A stretch of DNA of 64,000 nucleotides from Moringa oleifera (taxonomy: Eukaryota; Streptophyta; Magnoliopsida; Brassicales; Moringaceae). Below the pieces are notes generated by a model, which did no database searches, had not been told where the DNA came from, and saw nothing but the letters and a program-made list of their open reading frames with translations. This document shows positions 25,356 to 37,074 of this stretch, piece after piece. The stretch lies in NCBI GenBank assembly GCA_021397835.1, contig JAJFZO010000896.1, positions 4,318,501-4,382,500 on the forward strand, given 5' to 3'. Within the stretch, counting starts at the first letter, position 1. Every line of letters begins with the position of its first letter. Both the position numbers and the translations under genes were made by a program.

Positions 25356-28300
25356 GGCTCCCTTTGCACACTTACTGGGCAATTTATCAAGGGATAACGA
25401 TGAGGGTCTGGCTCACTTGAGGTGCCCATGACTTGGCTTGCGTGCCTGCCATAATCGCACCAATATGATCCTTGTTAGAAGTAGTAGTGGCTTGCCTTTT
25501 GTGCCCAAGTTTCATGCGACACTCACTTGACACGTAGGTTGGGCAATCTATCGAGGAATAGTGATGAAGGTCTAGCTTAAATGGGCTGCCCATGGCTTGA
25601 GTGGCACACCTACTACGACTGCACATTAGGGCCTTAACCTATCTTAGGCCTTCTAGAGGTAGACATGGCTTACCTCTCGTGGCCATGGTCACTGTGATAT
25701 GGCTCCCTTAGGACACTCGTTTAGCAGTCCTTTAAGGAACAACAATGAGAGTCTAACTCATATGGGATGCAAATGGCTTGGCTAGCATGCCTACGACTGC
25801 CACATGTTGGGCCTTCTACCTATCTCGTGCCAAGTTGGGGCAACTGTGGCTTACCTCCCGTGCCCATGTTCCATGCATCCCACTCCCTTCGCACGCTCGT
25901 TGGGCAATCTATTGAGGGATGATGTTGAGGGTCAGGCTCATTTGAGGTGCCCATGGCCTGGCTCGCACGACTACTGGGGTAGTCTATCAAGCGACAACAA
26001 CGAGGATCTGGCATGCATTAGGCACCCATGGCCTAGTAGGCATGCTTAATGAGGTTGCACGTAGGGCTCACCACCTATCCCGTACCTATTAAGGGTAGCC
26101 ACGGCTTACCTCTCATTCCCATGTTTCGTGCAATGCGGCTCCCTTGGCATGCTGCTGCATAGTCTATCGAGGGACGACGTCGAGGGTTTGACTTTCGTGA
26201 GGCTCCCATAGCCTTGTTGGCATGCATGCTGGGGCTGCACGTTGGGCCTTCCACCAATGCTATGCCTGCAGAGGTAGCTATGGGTTATGTCCCATGCCTA
26301 TGGTTCATGTAATGCGGCTAGCTTTGCATGCTCGCTGGGCAGTCTATTGACCAATTGAGACAACGATCTAGCTCGAGTGGGGTGCCCATGCACTAGTTAG
26401 TACGCTTGCTACGGCCGTACGTTGGGCCCTCCCTCCATCCCTTACCTATTAAAGGTAGCCTTGGCTTGCCTTTCATGCGATATGGCACCTTTAACACACT
26501 TGCTAGGTAGTTTATTGGGGGACAGTAATCAAATTCTACTCACATAGGGTGCCTATGGTTGGCTATCGTGCCTCGTGCGATCATACGCTAGGCCTTTCAC
26601 CTATGCTGCATTTGGTAGGGATTGCCATGGCTTACCATCCGTGCCATGGTTTGTGCCACGTGGCTCCCTTGGCATACTTATTAAGGAGTCCATCTAGGGA
26701 TACCAACGAGGATCTTGCTCTCATTAGGCGTCCATGGCCTGGCTGGCACTCTTACTCCAACCACTTGCTGGGCCATTCACCTATGTCATTTTTGCTAGGG
26801 GCAGCCGTGGCATGCTTCTCGTGCCTATGGTCCATGGGATGTGGCTCCCTCGGCACGCTCATTCGGTGATTTATCAAGGGACAACGATGAGGATCTAACC
26901 TGAGGGGGCATCCGAGGCTTGGCTAAAGCACCTGTTACGGCTACACACTGGGCCTTTTTCCCATGCAGTACCTGCTGGTGGCAGCTGTGGCTTACCTCCC
27001 ATGCCCATGGTCCATGTGATGCAGGTTCCTTAACACACTTGTTAGGCAATCTCTTGAGGGATAGCCTCAAAGGTCTGGGCCACATGGGGCGCCTATGGCA
27101 TGGCTAGCACCAGTTGTGGTCGCATGTTAGGATTTTCACCCATGTAATTCCTGTTTAGGATAGTAGTGGCTTGCCATTTTTGCCCAAGTTTCGCACGATG
27201 CGACTCGAATGGCACTTAAGCTGGGCAGTCTATCAAGATATATTAATGAGGGTCTCGTTCGAGTGAGGCCCTATGGCCTAATAAGCACGCTTGCTATGGT
27301 CACACATTTGTCCCTCCGCCTATCAAGTGCCTTCTAGATGCAAGTGTGGCTTGCCTCCCTGGCCATGGTCTATGCGATATGGCTCCTTGGCATGCTCACT
27401 GAGCAATCTATTGAGATACAGCGATGAGGGTCTGGCTCGCATTGGCCACCCATGGCCTCTCTAGCATGCCTATTATAGCCACACGCTGGGCCTTTCACCC
27501 ATCCTATGCCATTTAGGGCAGCCACGGCTTGCTTCTTGTGCCTATGTTCCATGCAACGTAGCTCCCTTGGCACACTCATAAGGCAGTCTATCCAGGTACA
27601 ATGCCAAGGGTCTGGCTTGCTTAGGGTGTCCATGGCCTAGCTGGCACAAGTGCTATGGCGACAAACTACACCTTCCACTTATGCGATGCCTACTGGGGTA
27701 AACGATAATTGCACCCTAGGCCCATTGTCTTTACAATGCAACTCCTTTTGCACTCTCGATGATAGTCCATTTAACGATAGCTTGTGTTAAGTGATCATGA
27801 CCTAGCAGGTGTGCTCGTTATGGCCTCATTTTGGGCCCTGTGTAGCTCCCTTTCTTATGTTCCATGCAGTGTGGCTCACTTAGCGTGCTCACTTGGGATT
27901 CTATTCAGGGATAGCATTAAGAGTCTACCTCACGTGCGGTGTCCATGGCTTGGCTGGCAAGCTGCTACGACCACACACTAGGCCTTAGGGCCAAGCCATG
28001 CCTGTTGGGGACAGCCATGGCTGGCCTCTTGTGCCCATGGTTTGTAGGATACAGCTCCCTTGGCACGCTCACTAGGGAGTCTATTGATAGACAATGATGA
28101 TGATCTAGCTCGAGTGGGGTGCCCGTGGCCCAACTAGTGCACTTGTTGTGGCAGCACGTTAGGCCTTTTGCCCTTGCAATGCTTGCTAGTGGCAGCTATT
28201 GCTTGCCTCCCATGCCCATGATTTGTGCGATACAGCTCCTATAGCTCACTCGCTAAGCAGTCTATGAAGGGACAGTGATGAAGGTCTAGCTCACGTGAGA

Positions 28301-29222
28301 TGCCTATGACCTCGTTGATGCAGACATTGGGCGTTCTACCCATGCTATATCTATAAGGAGCAGTTGTGGCTTGCCTCTCCTTTTTATGGTCCATGCGGCG
28401 CGGCTTCCATGGCACGCTCACTAGGGAGTTTATCGAGGTATAGCGACAATGGTCTACTTCACGTGGGGCACCCATGGCTTGGCTGGTGAGCCTGCTACGG
28501 CCATACGCTAGGCCTTCAGCCCATGCCGTGCTTGTTAGGGGCCATGCCCATGGTCCATGGGATATGGCTCCCTTAGCACACTTACTAGGGAGTCTATTGA
28601 TGGATAACAATAAGGATCTGGCTCAAGTGGGGTGCCCATGGCTTGGCTTGCGCACCTATTGGGGCCATATGTTGGGCCTTTCAGCCCTGCACTACCTACT
28701 AGTGGCAATCATTGCTTGCCTCCCATGCCCATAGTCCATGCAATGTGACTCCCATAGCTCACTCACTGAATAATCTATCGAGGGACAATGATGAAGGTCT
28801 TGCCCACCCTTGGCATGACTGGTGAGCCTATTCTAGCTACATGTTTGGCCTTCCACCCATGCCTTACTGGCAGAGACTAGCCGTGATTTACCTCCCATGC
28901 CTAAGTTTTATGCGACATAGCTCCTTTGGCACGTTGGCTAGGTAGTCTATTGACAAACAATGATGAGGATCTAGCTCATGCAAGGTGCCCATGCCCTAGC
29001 TAGCGCACTTGCTACAACAGCTCAATAGGCCTTTGGCCCATGCCATGCCCATTAGGGGTAGTTGTGGCCTGTCTCTCATGCCTATTGTCCGTGCCATACT
29101 GCTCTCTTGACACACTCACTAGCAGTCCTTCGAGAGATAACAACAAGAATCTGATATGGGCTGCCAATGGCCTTATTGAAACGCTACCTACGGTCGCACT
29201 CTGGGCCTTCCATCCAAGTTGT
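25356..29222. repeat. Satellite B island B3 (~180-bp monomers)
   Basis: About 21 B monomers. Landmark AGTCTAT-type positions are 25381, 25545, 25726, 25906, 25981, 26161, 26341, 26509 and 26687, with typical spacing of 178-181. One 75-base truncated monomer at 25906-25980 reflects a 105-base deletion. The island begins at GGCTCCCTTTGCAC and ends after CCATCCAAGTTGT. The flanking A sequence is ACCTAATAAC on the left (25346-25355) and ACCTAACGAC on the right (29223-29232). Open frames up to 123 codons here are satellite translations. Confidence 0.92.
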
Positions 29223-31053
29223 ACCTAACGACAACTAATGACTATTGCTAATGTTAGGAAAGCCAAACGGTTGTTGCTGTGCATTTGCTAATGCTAGCAA
29301 ACATCTGTGCTAAGTTACACTAGAGATGGCTGAGCGATAGTAGGTAGTGTAGGTAGACACGACGGTATGCACTAAAAAAAGCCTAAAGATAGCCTAGCAG
29401 CACTAGTTGGTGCTGGAAAAGCTAAGCAACTATTGCGGGAAAGTGGATGGTACTGGCAAACAATCACACCAGCTTCAAGGGAACCCAACGGCATCCTAAC
29501 TACTGCTACAAGGCAATTGTTGATATTGACAAATGCTAGCACTAACACTCAGAGAACCCAAGGACTACCCAGCCATTGTTGCATGGCAATTAATGGTGTC
29601 TGTAGATGCTAGTGGAGCCCAATAACTACTATTAGGTAGTCCTTGACACTGGCAGACATTTTCATTGGGTTGCTCCAATGATGGCACTATGGTCATCACA
29701 ACCACAGATAAACAAGAGGGCTAGCAAGCACTAGAAGAGCCCAACGATGGCCTAGCAACATTGATTGGCATTAAGAGAACCCAATGACTATTGTGAGAAA
29801 GTCGCTAGTGTTGGTAAATGCTCGTGCTAACTTTGAGGGAACCCAATAACTACCCAGCTACTATTTAGAGCAGTAGTTGGTGTTATGAGACACTAGTGCA
29901 AGCACTAAAGGAACCTAGGGATTGCTCACTTATTATAGTGGGGCAATGGCTGGAGTCGGTAGACATGAGGGCTAGCATCAGGCAACTTTAGCAACGATCC
30001 ATGATAGTCACTAGTATTGAGAGAGCCCAACGACTATTGTTAGGAAGTCGTTGACAATTGTGGATCCTAGTACCAGCATTAAGGGAGCTCAACGACAACC
30101 CAACTTTATAGGAATAATCAACTTCGCTACTACAGTTGTAGTCTAGTTATCGATGTTGGCAAATGCCAAAATCGCACTAGGGGCACCCAAGGACTACACC
30201 GCTATTGCTGCGAGGCAGTTGCTAGTGTTGATAGACACTAGTGCTTGCACTAAGGCAGCCCAGTCAATACCCAATGATAGTTGCAGGAGTTCGAAGAGCC
30301 CTATGACTACCGTTAGGCAGTCACTAACATTGGAAGATATCTGCATAGGATTACCCCAACGACAGCCCAATAGCAATCAGTCGAGCAAAAAGGCAAGTGG
30401 GCAAGCACTAGAGCAGCCCAACGACGGCCTAGTAGCAATAGTAAGTAGAGGGAAGGCCTAACGACTATTGGAGGGAAGTCGCTTGTGCTGGCAAATGCTC
30501 ACACTAACTTTAAAAGAACACAATGACTGCCCAGCTACTTCAATGGTGCAGTTACTCGTGTTGGTAGATGTGAGTGCCAACACCAGGGGAGCCTAACAAC
30601 GTTTCAGTAATAGTTGTTGGCATTAGAAGAACCCATTGATTATTGTTGGGTAGTCGCTAATGCACGTAGATGCCAAGGCCAACATAATGGGAAAATAACG
30701 ACGACCCAGCGACAATGACTAGCATTGGTAGACATCTGCTCTGGGTATCCTAGCAATGGCCCAATGACAATCGCTAGCATAGGTAGATACGAAGGCAAGT
30801 ACTAGGGGACCTCAATGATGGCCTAGTAATAGTGGTCAGCACTGAGGGAGCATAATGACTATTGCATGACAGTTGCTTATATTGGCAGACGCTCGCGCCA
30901 CCTTTAGGGGAACCCAATGATTGCCTAACTAGTGCAGTAAAGTAATTGCTAGAGCTAGCAGATGCTAATGCCAATACTAAGGGAGCCAAGGGACTATTTA
31001 GTTATTGCTTTGGGGTAGTAGTTAGTACTACCAAATGCTTACCCAAGCACTGA

Positions 31054-31119
31054 GGGAACTCAACAGCTTCTGAGCTAAAGCTCGTGCCAAGCTTAGGGGA
31101 ACTCAATAGCTTCTGAGCT
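31054..31119. repeat. 43-bp offset local duplication
   Basis: A 23-base word beginning GGGAACTCAACAGC at 31054-31076 recurs at 31097-31119 with one change (CAACAG to CAATAG). The offset of 43 bases is not the 73-base subrepeat period, so this is a separate local event. Confidence 0.75.
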
Positions 31120-34100
31120 ATTTCTGCGATATTATAGCTTGTCTTTTTAAACGCTATTGCCAGAAGTAAGGGAGCCCAATGATAACCTCGTCATAGTCAC
31201 TGGTGTTAAGAGAGCCCAATAACTGCTGCTGGGCAATCATTAAGATTGGAAGATGGCAACGCTAGCACTAAAGCACCTCAACAATGACTCAGTGATCATC
31301 ATTGTTGCAAGTAGACATCAGTGCTAAGTTCTTTTAGTGATGGCCTAGCGACAGTCATTACCATAGGTAGACGCGAGAGCAAGCACTAGAAGAGCCTCAC
31401 ACTAACTTAGTAATAGTAGTAGGCACTAGGATAGCCCAACGACTTTTATGGGGATGTTACTCATATTGGCAAACACTAGCACTAGAATTAAAGGAACCAA
31501 TGACTACCCAGCTATTATTGCACAGTGGTTATAAGTGTTAGTAGATGCTGGCGCTAACACTAAGGAAACCCAAGGCTGCCTTGCTATTACTATAGAGAAG
31601 TTGCTGATATCGATAGATGCTAGTGTTAGCACTAGGCTAGCCCACCGGTAACCCAATGATAGTTGCAAGCATCAGGGAAACCCTACAACTTCTGCTAGGT
31701 AATCACTGATGCTCGTACACATCTTCACTAGGTTGCCCTACTGATGGCCCAATCACACTCATTGGTGTAGGAAGACAAAGGGCAAGCATTAAAGAAGCCT
31801 AACAATGGCCTTGTAGCAGTAGTTCGCATTGAGAGAGCCCAACGACTACTAAGAGGAACTCGCTTATACTAGCAGCTTCTTGTGCTAGCTATGGGGGAAC
31901 CCAAAGATTGCCTTCTTACTTCTACGGTGCAGTTGTTGTGTTGGTAGACGCTAGTACTAAGACCGAGGAAGCCTAACAATGACCCAGTAATAGTTGTTGG
32001 CATTAGAAAGGCCAACGATTGTTGTTGGGTAGTCGTTGATGCTAGTAGATGCTAGTGCAAGCATTGGACTAGATTAGCTATGACCAAGAAGTAGTCACTA
32101 AAGCTAGAAGACATTTGCGTCAAGTACCCCAACGATGGCCTAGCGGGAGTCATTAATGCAAGCAAACTTGAGGGTAAGCACCGAAGGACCTTAACGATGT
32201 CCTAGTAGTAGTGGTCAGCACTGGGAGAGCCCAATGACATCTGAGGGGCAGTCACTAGCGTTGGCAAATGCTCGCATCAACTTTGGGGGAACCTAACAAT
32301 CACCTAGCTATTGTTATAGGGTAGTTACTAATGTTTGCAAATTCTAGGACCTGTACTAAGGGAATCTAGGGATTGCCCAGCTATTGTTGCGTGGTAGTTC
32401 TTGGTATCAGTAAAAGTTAGTGCTAGCGCTAGCGAGCGAAGCAATGACCCTATGATGGTCGCTAGCGTAAGGAGAGTCCAATGACTATAACTAGGTATTT
32501 GCTTACATTTGTAGAAGCAAGTGCTGGCATTAGGGAATCTTAGCGAAGACCTAGCGACATTCGTTAAAGCTGGTCGACATCTGTGCTGAGTTTTACTAAC
32601 GATGGCTTGATGACAATTGTTTATGTAGGCAGACACGACTGTAAGCACTAGACAAGCCCAACTATAGCCTAGCAGTAATAGTTGGCATTGGGAGAGCCCT
32701 ATAATGACTACGAGGGATTCATTAGTGCAGATGGACGCTTGTGTTAGCTTCATGAGAACCCAACGATTGCCTAACTTTTTTTTACAGCATAATTGCTAGC
32801 ATCAATAGACGCTAGTGCTAGCACCTAGGGAGCCCAGCGATGACACCGTGATAGTCACTGGTGTTGGGAGAGCCCAACAACTATTGTTGAGCAATCACTA
32901 ACTTGGTAGATGGCAACGTTGCACTAAAACAACTCAAAAATGACCCAGCGAAAGTTATTGGCATTGGCAGACATCAACACTAGGTTCTCTTAGTGATGGC
33001 CCAGCTACTGTCGCTGGTGCACGTAGACACGAGAGCAAGCATTAAAGGGGTCGAACAACTGCCTAGCAACAGTAGTAAGCATTAGGAAAACCTAACAACT
33101 TATGCGGGCATGTCACTAGTGCAAGTGAATGTTCACGTTAGCTTTGGACAAACCTAATGACTGCCCACCTATTGTTACGAGGTAGTTAAAAGTGTTGGTA
33201 GACATCGATACTAGCACTAGAAGAACCCAAAGACTTCCTAGCCACTACTGAAGGGCATTTACTAATTTCGATAGCCAATAGTGCTAGCATTGGGGGAGTC
33301 CAGCAACAACCTAATTATAGTCACACATGTTGGAATAACGTACAGACTGTTATTGGGTGATCGCAGATGTTGGTAAATGCTAGTGCTAGCACTAATGGAG
33401 CTTAGCGATGATCTAGCGGTAGTCATTAACACTACCAAATATCTGCACTAGGTTGCCCTCGCAATGACCCAATGATTATCACTGGCATAGGTGAACATGA
33501 GAGTAAGCACTAAAGGAGCCCCAATAACTGCCTAGAAGTTGTGTTTGACATTAGAAGAGCCTAATGACGACTGCGAAGAAGTCACTCGTGTTGGTAAACG
33601 CTCGTGCCAACTTTGGGGAAACCTAACGATTGCCCAACTATAGTTGCACGGCAGTCGCTAGTGTCGGTTGACGTCGGCGCTAGCATTTGGGGAACTAAGG
33701 GACTATCTAGCAATTGGTGTGGGGTAGATGCTAGCATTAGTAGACATTAGTGCCAACAATAGAGAAGCCTATCGATGACCTCATGACAATCACTAGCATT
33801 GGAAGAGCCCAACAACTGCTCTTGGGGAGTCACTAGCACTGGTAAAGGCCAGCACCAACATTAAAGGAGCTCAGCAACGATGACCTAAAGATAGCTGCAA
33901 GCATTGGAATAGCCCTACGACTATTGCTAGGTAGTCACAAGGTTCCTATAGCAATGGCTAAGCGGCAATAGCAGGTAAAGATAGACACGAGGGCAAGCAC
34001 TAGAAAAGCCCAATGATGGCCTAGCAATTGTAATGGGTATTAGGAGAGCCCATGATTGCTGCAAGGAAGTCATGCTAGAGACCCTAGCCCCAACTTTGGT

Positions 34101-35076
34101 GGAACCCAACGACTACCCAGCTATTATTGTAGGGTAGTAGGTGTTGTTATGAAATGCCAGTGCTAGATTAAGGGAACCAAGGGGCTACTAAGCAATTGCT
34201 ATAGGGTAGTCACTAGTGTCAATAGACGCCAATTCTACACCGATGGAACCCAACGATGGCCCTATCACAATTGCTGGTGTTGGGAGAGCCCAACGATTGT
34301 AGTATTGTAGTTGTTGACATTGGTTGCAGTTAGTGCCACCATTAGAAGAGCTCAGTGATGACCCAAAAACAATCAAAGGGGCTAGCAAACATTTATGATT
34401 GGTTCCTTCAGCGATGATCCAGTGACTATTGCTGGCATAGGTAGACATGACAGCAAGCATTTAGAGGAGCATAACGATAGCTTAATAGCAGTAGTTGGCA
34501 TTTAACGAGCCCAACGATTATTGCAATACAGTCATTGGAACTAGTAAATGTTAGCGCCTACTTTGAGGGAGCCCAATAACTGCCTAACTACTACTACGGG
34601 GTACATGGTAGTGTTGACCCACACTAGCACCAACACTAAGGGAACCCAAGGATTACCCAACTGTTAATGCAAGATGTTAATGCCAGCACTAGAAGAACCC
34701 AACAGTGACTTTGCAGTAATCATTAAAGGAGAAGTCCCAAGTGCTAGCAGACGTTAGCACTAGCTTTGGGGGAACCTAATGACTACCCTCCTAAGACTTC
34801 AGGGCAGTTACTAGTGATGGTAGACCCTAATGCTAGCTTCAAGGGAGCCCAAGGGCACCCACATAATTGTTGCTCGCATTGTGAGAGCCCAATGACTACT
34901 CTTTGGCAATTATTGGTGTTGTTTAAGGCCAACGATGCACTAGAGAAGCTTAGTAACGATAACCTAATGATAGTTACAGGAGTTAGGAAAGTCTTACGAC
35001 TGTTATTAGGCAGTCATTAACATTGGTAAACATCTGCACAAGGTTCTCCCAGCGATGGCTAAGGGGTAATTGCAAC

Positions 35077-35088
35077 AAAAAAAAAAAA
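35077..35088 (+). repeat. A12 mononucleotide run
   Basis: A run of twelve A replaces the GTAAAGC word found in the paralogous copy near 20690. It is best explained by replication slippage. There is no upstream retroelement body, so it is not a retrotransposon tail. Confidence 0.85.
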
Positions 35089-37032
35089 GCTAGAATCGAG
35101 GGCATGCAGTAAAGGAGCCTAACAATGGCCTAGCAGTTATAGTGGCTATTAGAAGAGCCCAACGGCTACTATAAGGAAGTTACTAGTGCTGGTAAACGCT
35201 AGTGTCAGCCTTGTTGGAGCCTAGGGACTAACCCATGATAGTCACTGGCATTTTGAGAGCCCAATGATTGCTGCTCAGCAATCGCTGGCACTGTTTAAGA
35301 CCAGTGCAGCACTAGGGGAGCTTAACGATGACTTAACCACAATTACTAGCATTAGCAGACATTCGAACTAAGTTCCCTCAACAATAGCCCAACTATAGTT
35401 GCCAGCGTTGGTAGACGCAATGGCAATCACTAGCAAAGTGAAAAATAATAGCCTAACAGCTATAGTTGGATGTTGTGGGGAAGTTGCAAGTGCGATTAGG
35501 CACTGCACAAACTTTTTGGGAATCTAATGATTGCCAACTATTACTGCAGGGCAGTTGCTCATGTCGGTATGAGCCAGCACCAGCATTATGAGAGCTTAGC
35601 GATGACCTAACAGCACTCATTGACGCTAGCAAACATCTACGTTGTGTTCCCCCAAAGATGGCCTAGTGAACATCAGCATTATGGGAGCCCAATGACTGCC
35701 TTATCATTATTGTAGGGTAGTTACTCGTGTTGGTAAATGTCAGCGCTAGCACAAAAGGAATCGAAGGATTGCTCTATTATCTCTCTGGGGTATTTGTTGG
35801 TGTTGGTAAACATTAGTGTTAACCAAGGGAGCCTAGCGATAACCCCATGACAACCGTTGATATTGAGTGAGTTCGACGACTACTGCTAGGCAACCTTAGA
35901 TGCTTATAGAAGCCAGTGCCAATAATAAAGGAGCTTAGCGATGACCCAATGATGGTCGTTGGCACTAGCAAACATCTATATCAAGTTCCCTGAGTGATGG
36001 CCCAACAGTAGTCATTGATGTAGGTAGACACAAGGGTAAGCACTAGAGGAGCCCAACGATGGCCTAGATGTAAGAGTCTAATGACTACTATGGGGATGTC
36101 ACTGGTGCTGGCAAACGCCAACTTGGGGGGAAACAACCATCTAGTTAAAGCAATGGGGTAGTTATTAGTATTGGCAAACACTAGTACTAGCACCACGGTA
36201 ACCCAAGGACTGCCTAGCAAATGTCGCTCGTGGGTTTAAAAGCTAGTGCCAGTACTAAAAGAGGCTAAGGAAGTCCCCATGATAGTCGCTGGCATTATAA
36301 GAGCCCAATAGTTATTGCGAGCTAGTTGTCGACACTAGTCGAGGCTAACACCATCTCTCGAGGAGCTCAGCAATAACCTAGTAATAGTCTGCATTAGTAG
36401 GCATTTGTGCATGGCCCAACGAATGTCATTGGCTAGCCAAACGCGATAGTAAGCACTAGAGGAGCCTAATAATGGCTTAGCAGCAATTGTTAGCATTGTT
36501 AGAGCTAACAATGATTCCAAGAAAGTCATTGGTGCTAGCAAATGCTAGCATTAGCTTTGAAGGAACCCGATGACTGTGCTACAATTCCTAGTGTTGGCAA
36601 ATGCTAACATCATGACTAAGGGAACCCTAAGATTGTCTGGCTATTACTCTAAGGCAATTATTAGTGTCGATAGATAATGGGGCTAGCACCAATGAAGTGC
36701 TGCGATGTCCTAATGAAAACTGCTGGCATTGAAAGTGCCTAACAGCTACTACTTGATAAACACTAGCAGTGTTTGAGGCTAGTGCCAACATTAGAGAGCT
36801 CAGTGATGAACTAGTAGTAGTTGTAGGTACTAACAGACATTCAACGATGGCCCAACGATAGTCACTAGTACAAGTAGACACATGGGGAAGCACTTAAGGA
36901 GCCCAATAATGACCTTGCAGTACCAATTGGTGATGGGAGAGCTCAATGATTGCCCAACCACTCTTGCGGGACAATTGCTCATTTTAGAAAAGCCAGTGCC
37001 AACCTTAGGGAACTGAAGGATTGACTAGCAAT

Positions 37033-37074
37033 TGTTATGAAGCAATTGCTATGAAGCAATTGCTACGAGGCAAT
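37033..37074. repeat. 14-bp tandem triplication
   Basis: Three head-to-tail copies of a 14-base word (TGTTATGAAGCAAT, TGCTATGAAGCAAT, TGCTACGAGGCAAT) at 37033, 37047 and 37061. The last copy continues into normal A sequence. This is a micro-expansion within one A subrepeat. Confidence 0.88.

Noticed and set aside
28239..28610. 123-codon open frame on the minus strand in B3
   Set aside because: It covers two B monomers. The 180-base period keeps the frame open, and neighbouring monomers encode the same words with stops and shifts.
30285..30300. GTTCGAAGAGCCC word resembling a tRNA T-loop
   Set aside because: It is a variant of the A word GTTGGGAGAGCCC. No acceptor stem, D-arm or anticodon arm can be drawn around it.
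32328..32753. Longest open frame, 141 codons on the minus strand
   Set aside because: It spans ordinary A subrepeats, has no domain-like composition, and its peptide words (SLGS, CINTN-like, ATIAG) recur in other frames of the same satellite. Length is compatible with chance in 64 kb.
35077..35088. Poly-A run as the tail of a retroposed element
   Set aside because: Satellite A continues in phase on both sides, with no inserted body and no target-site duplication.
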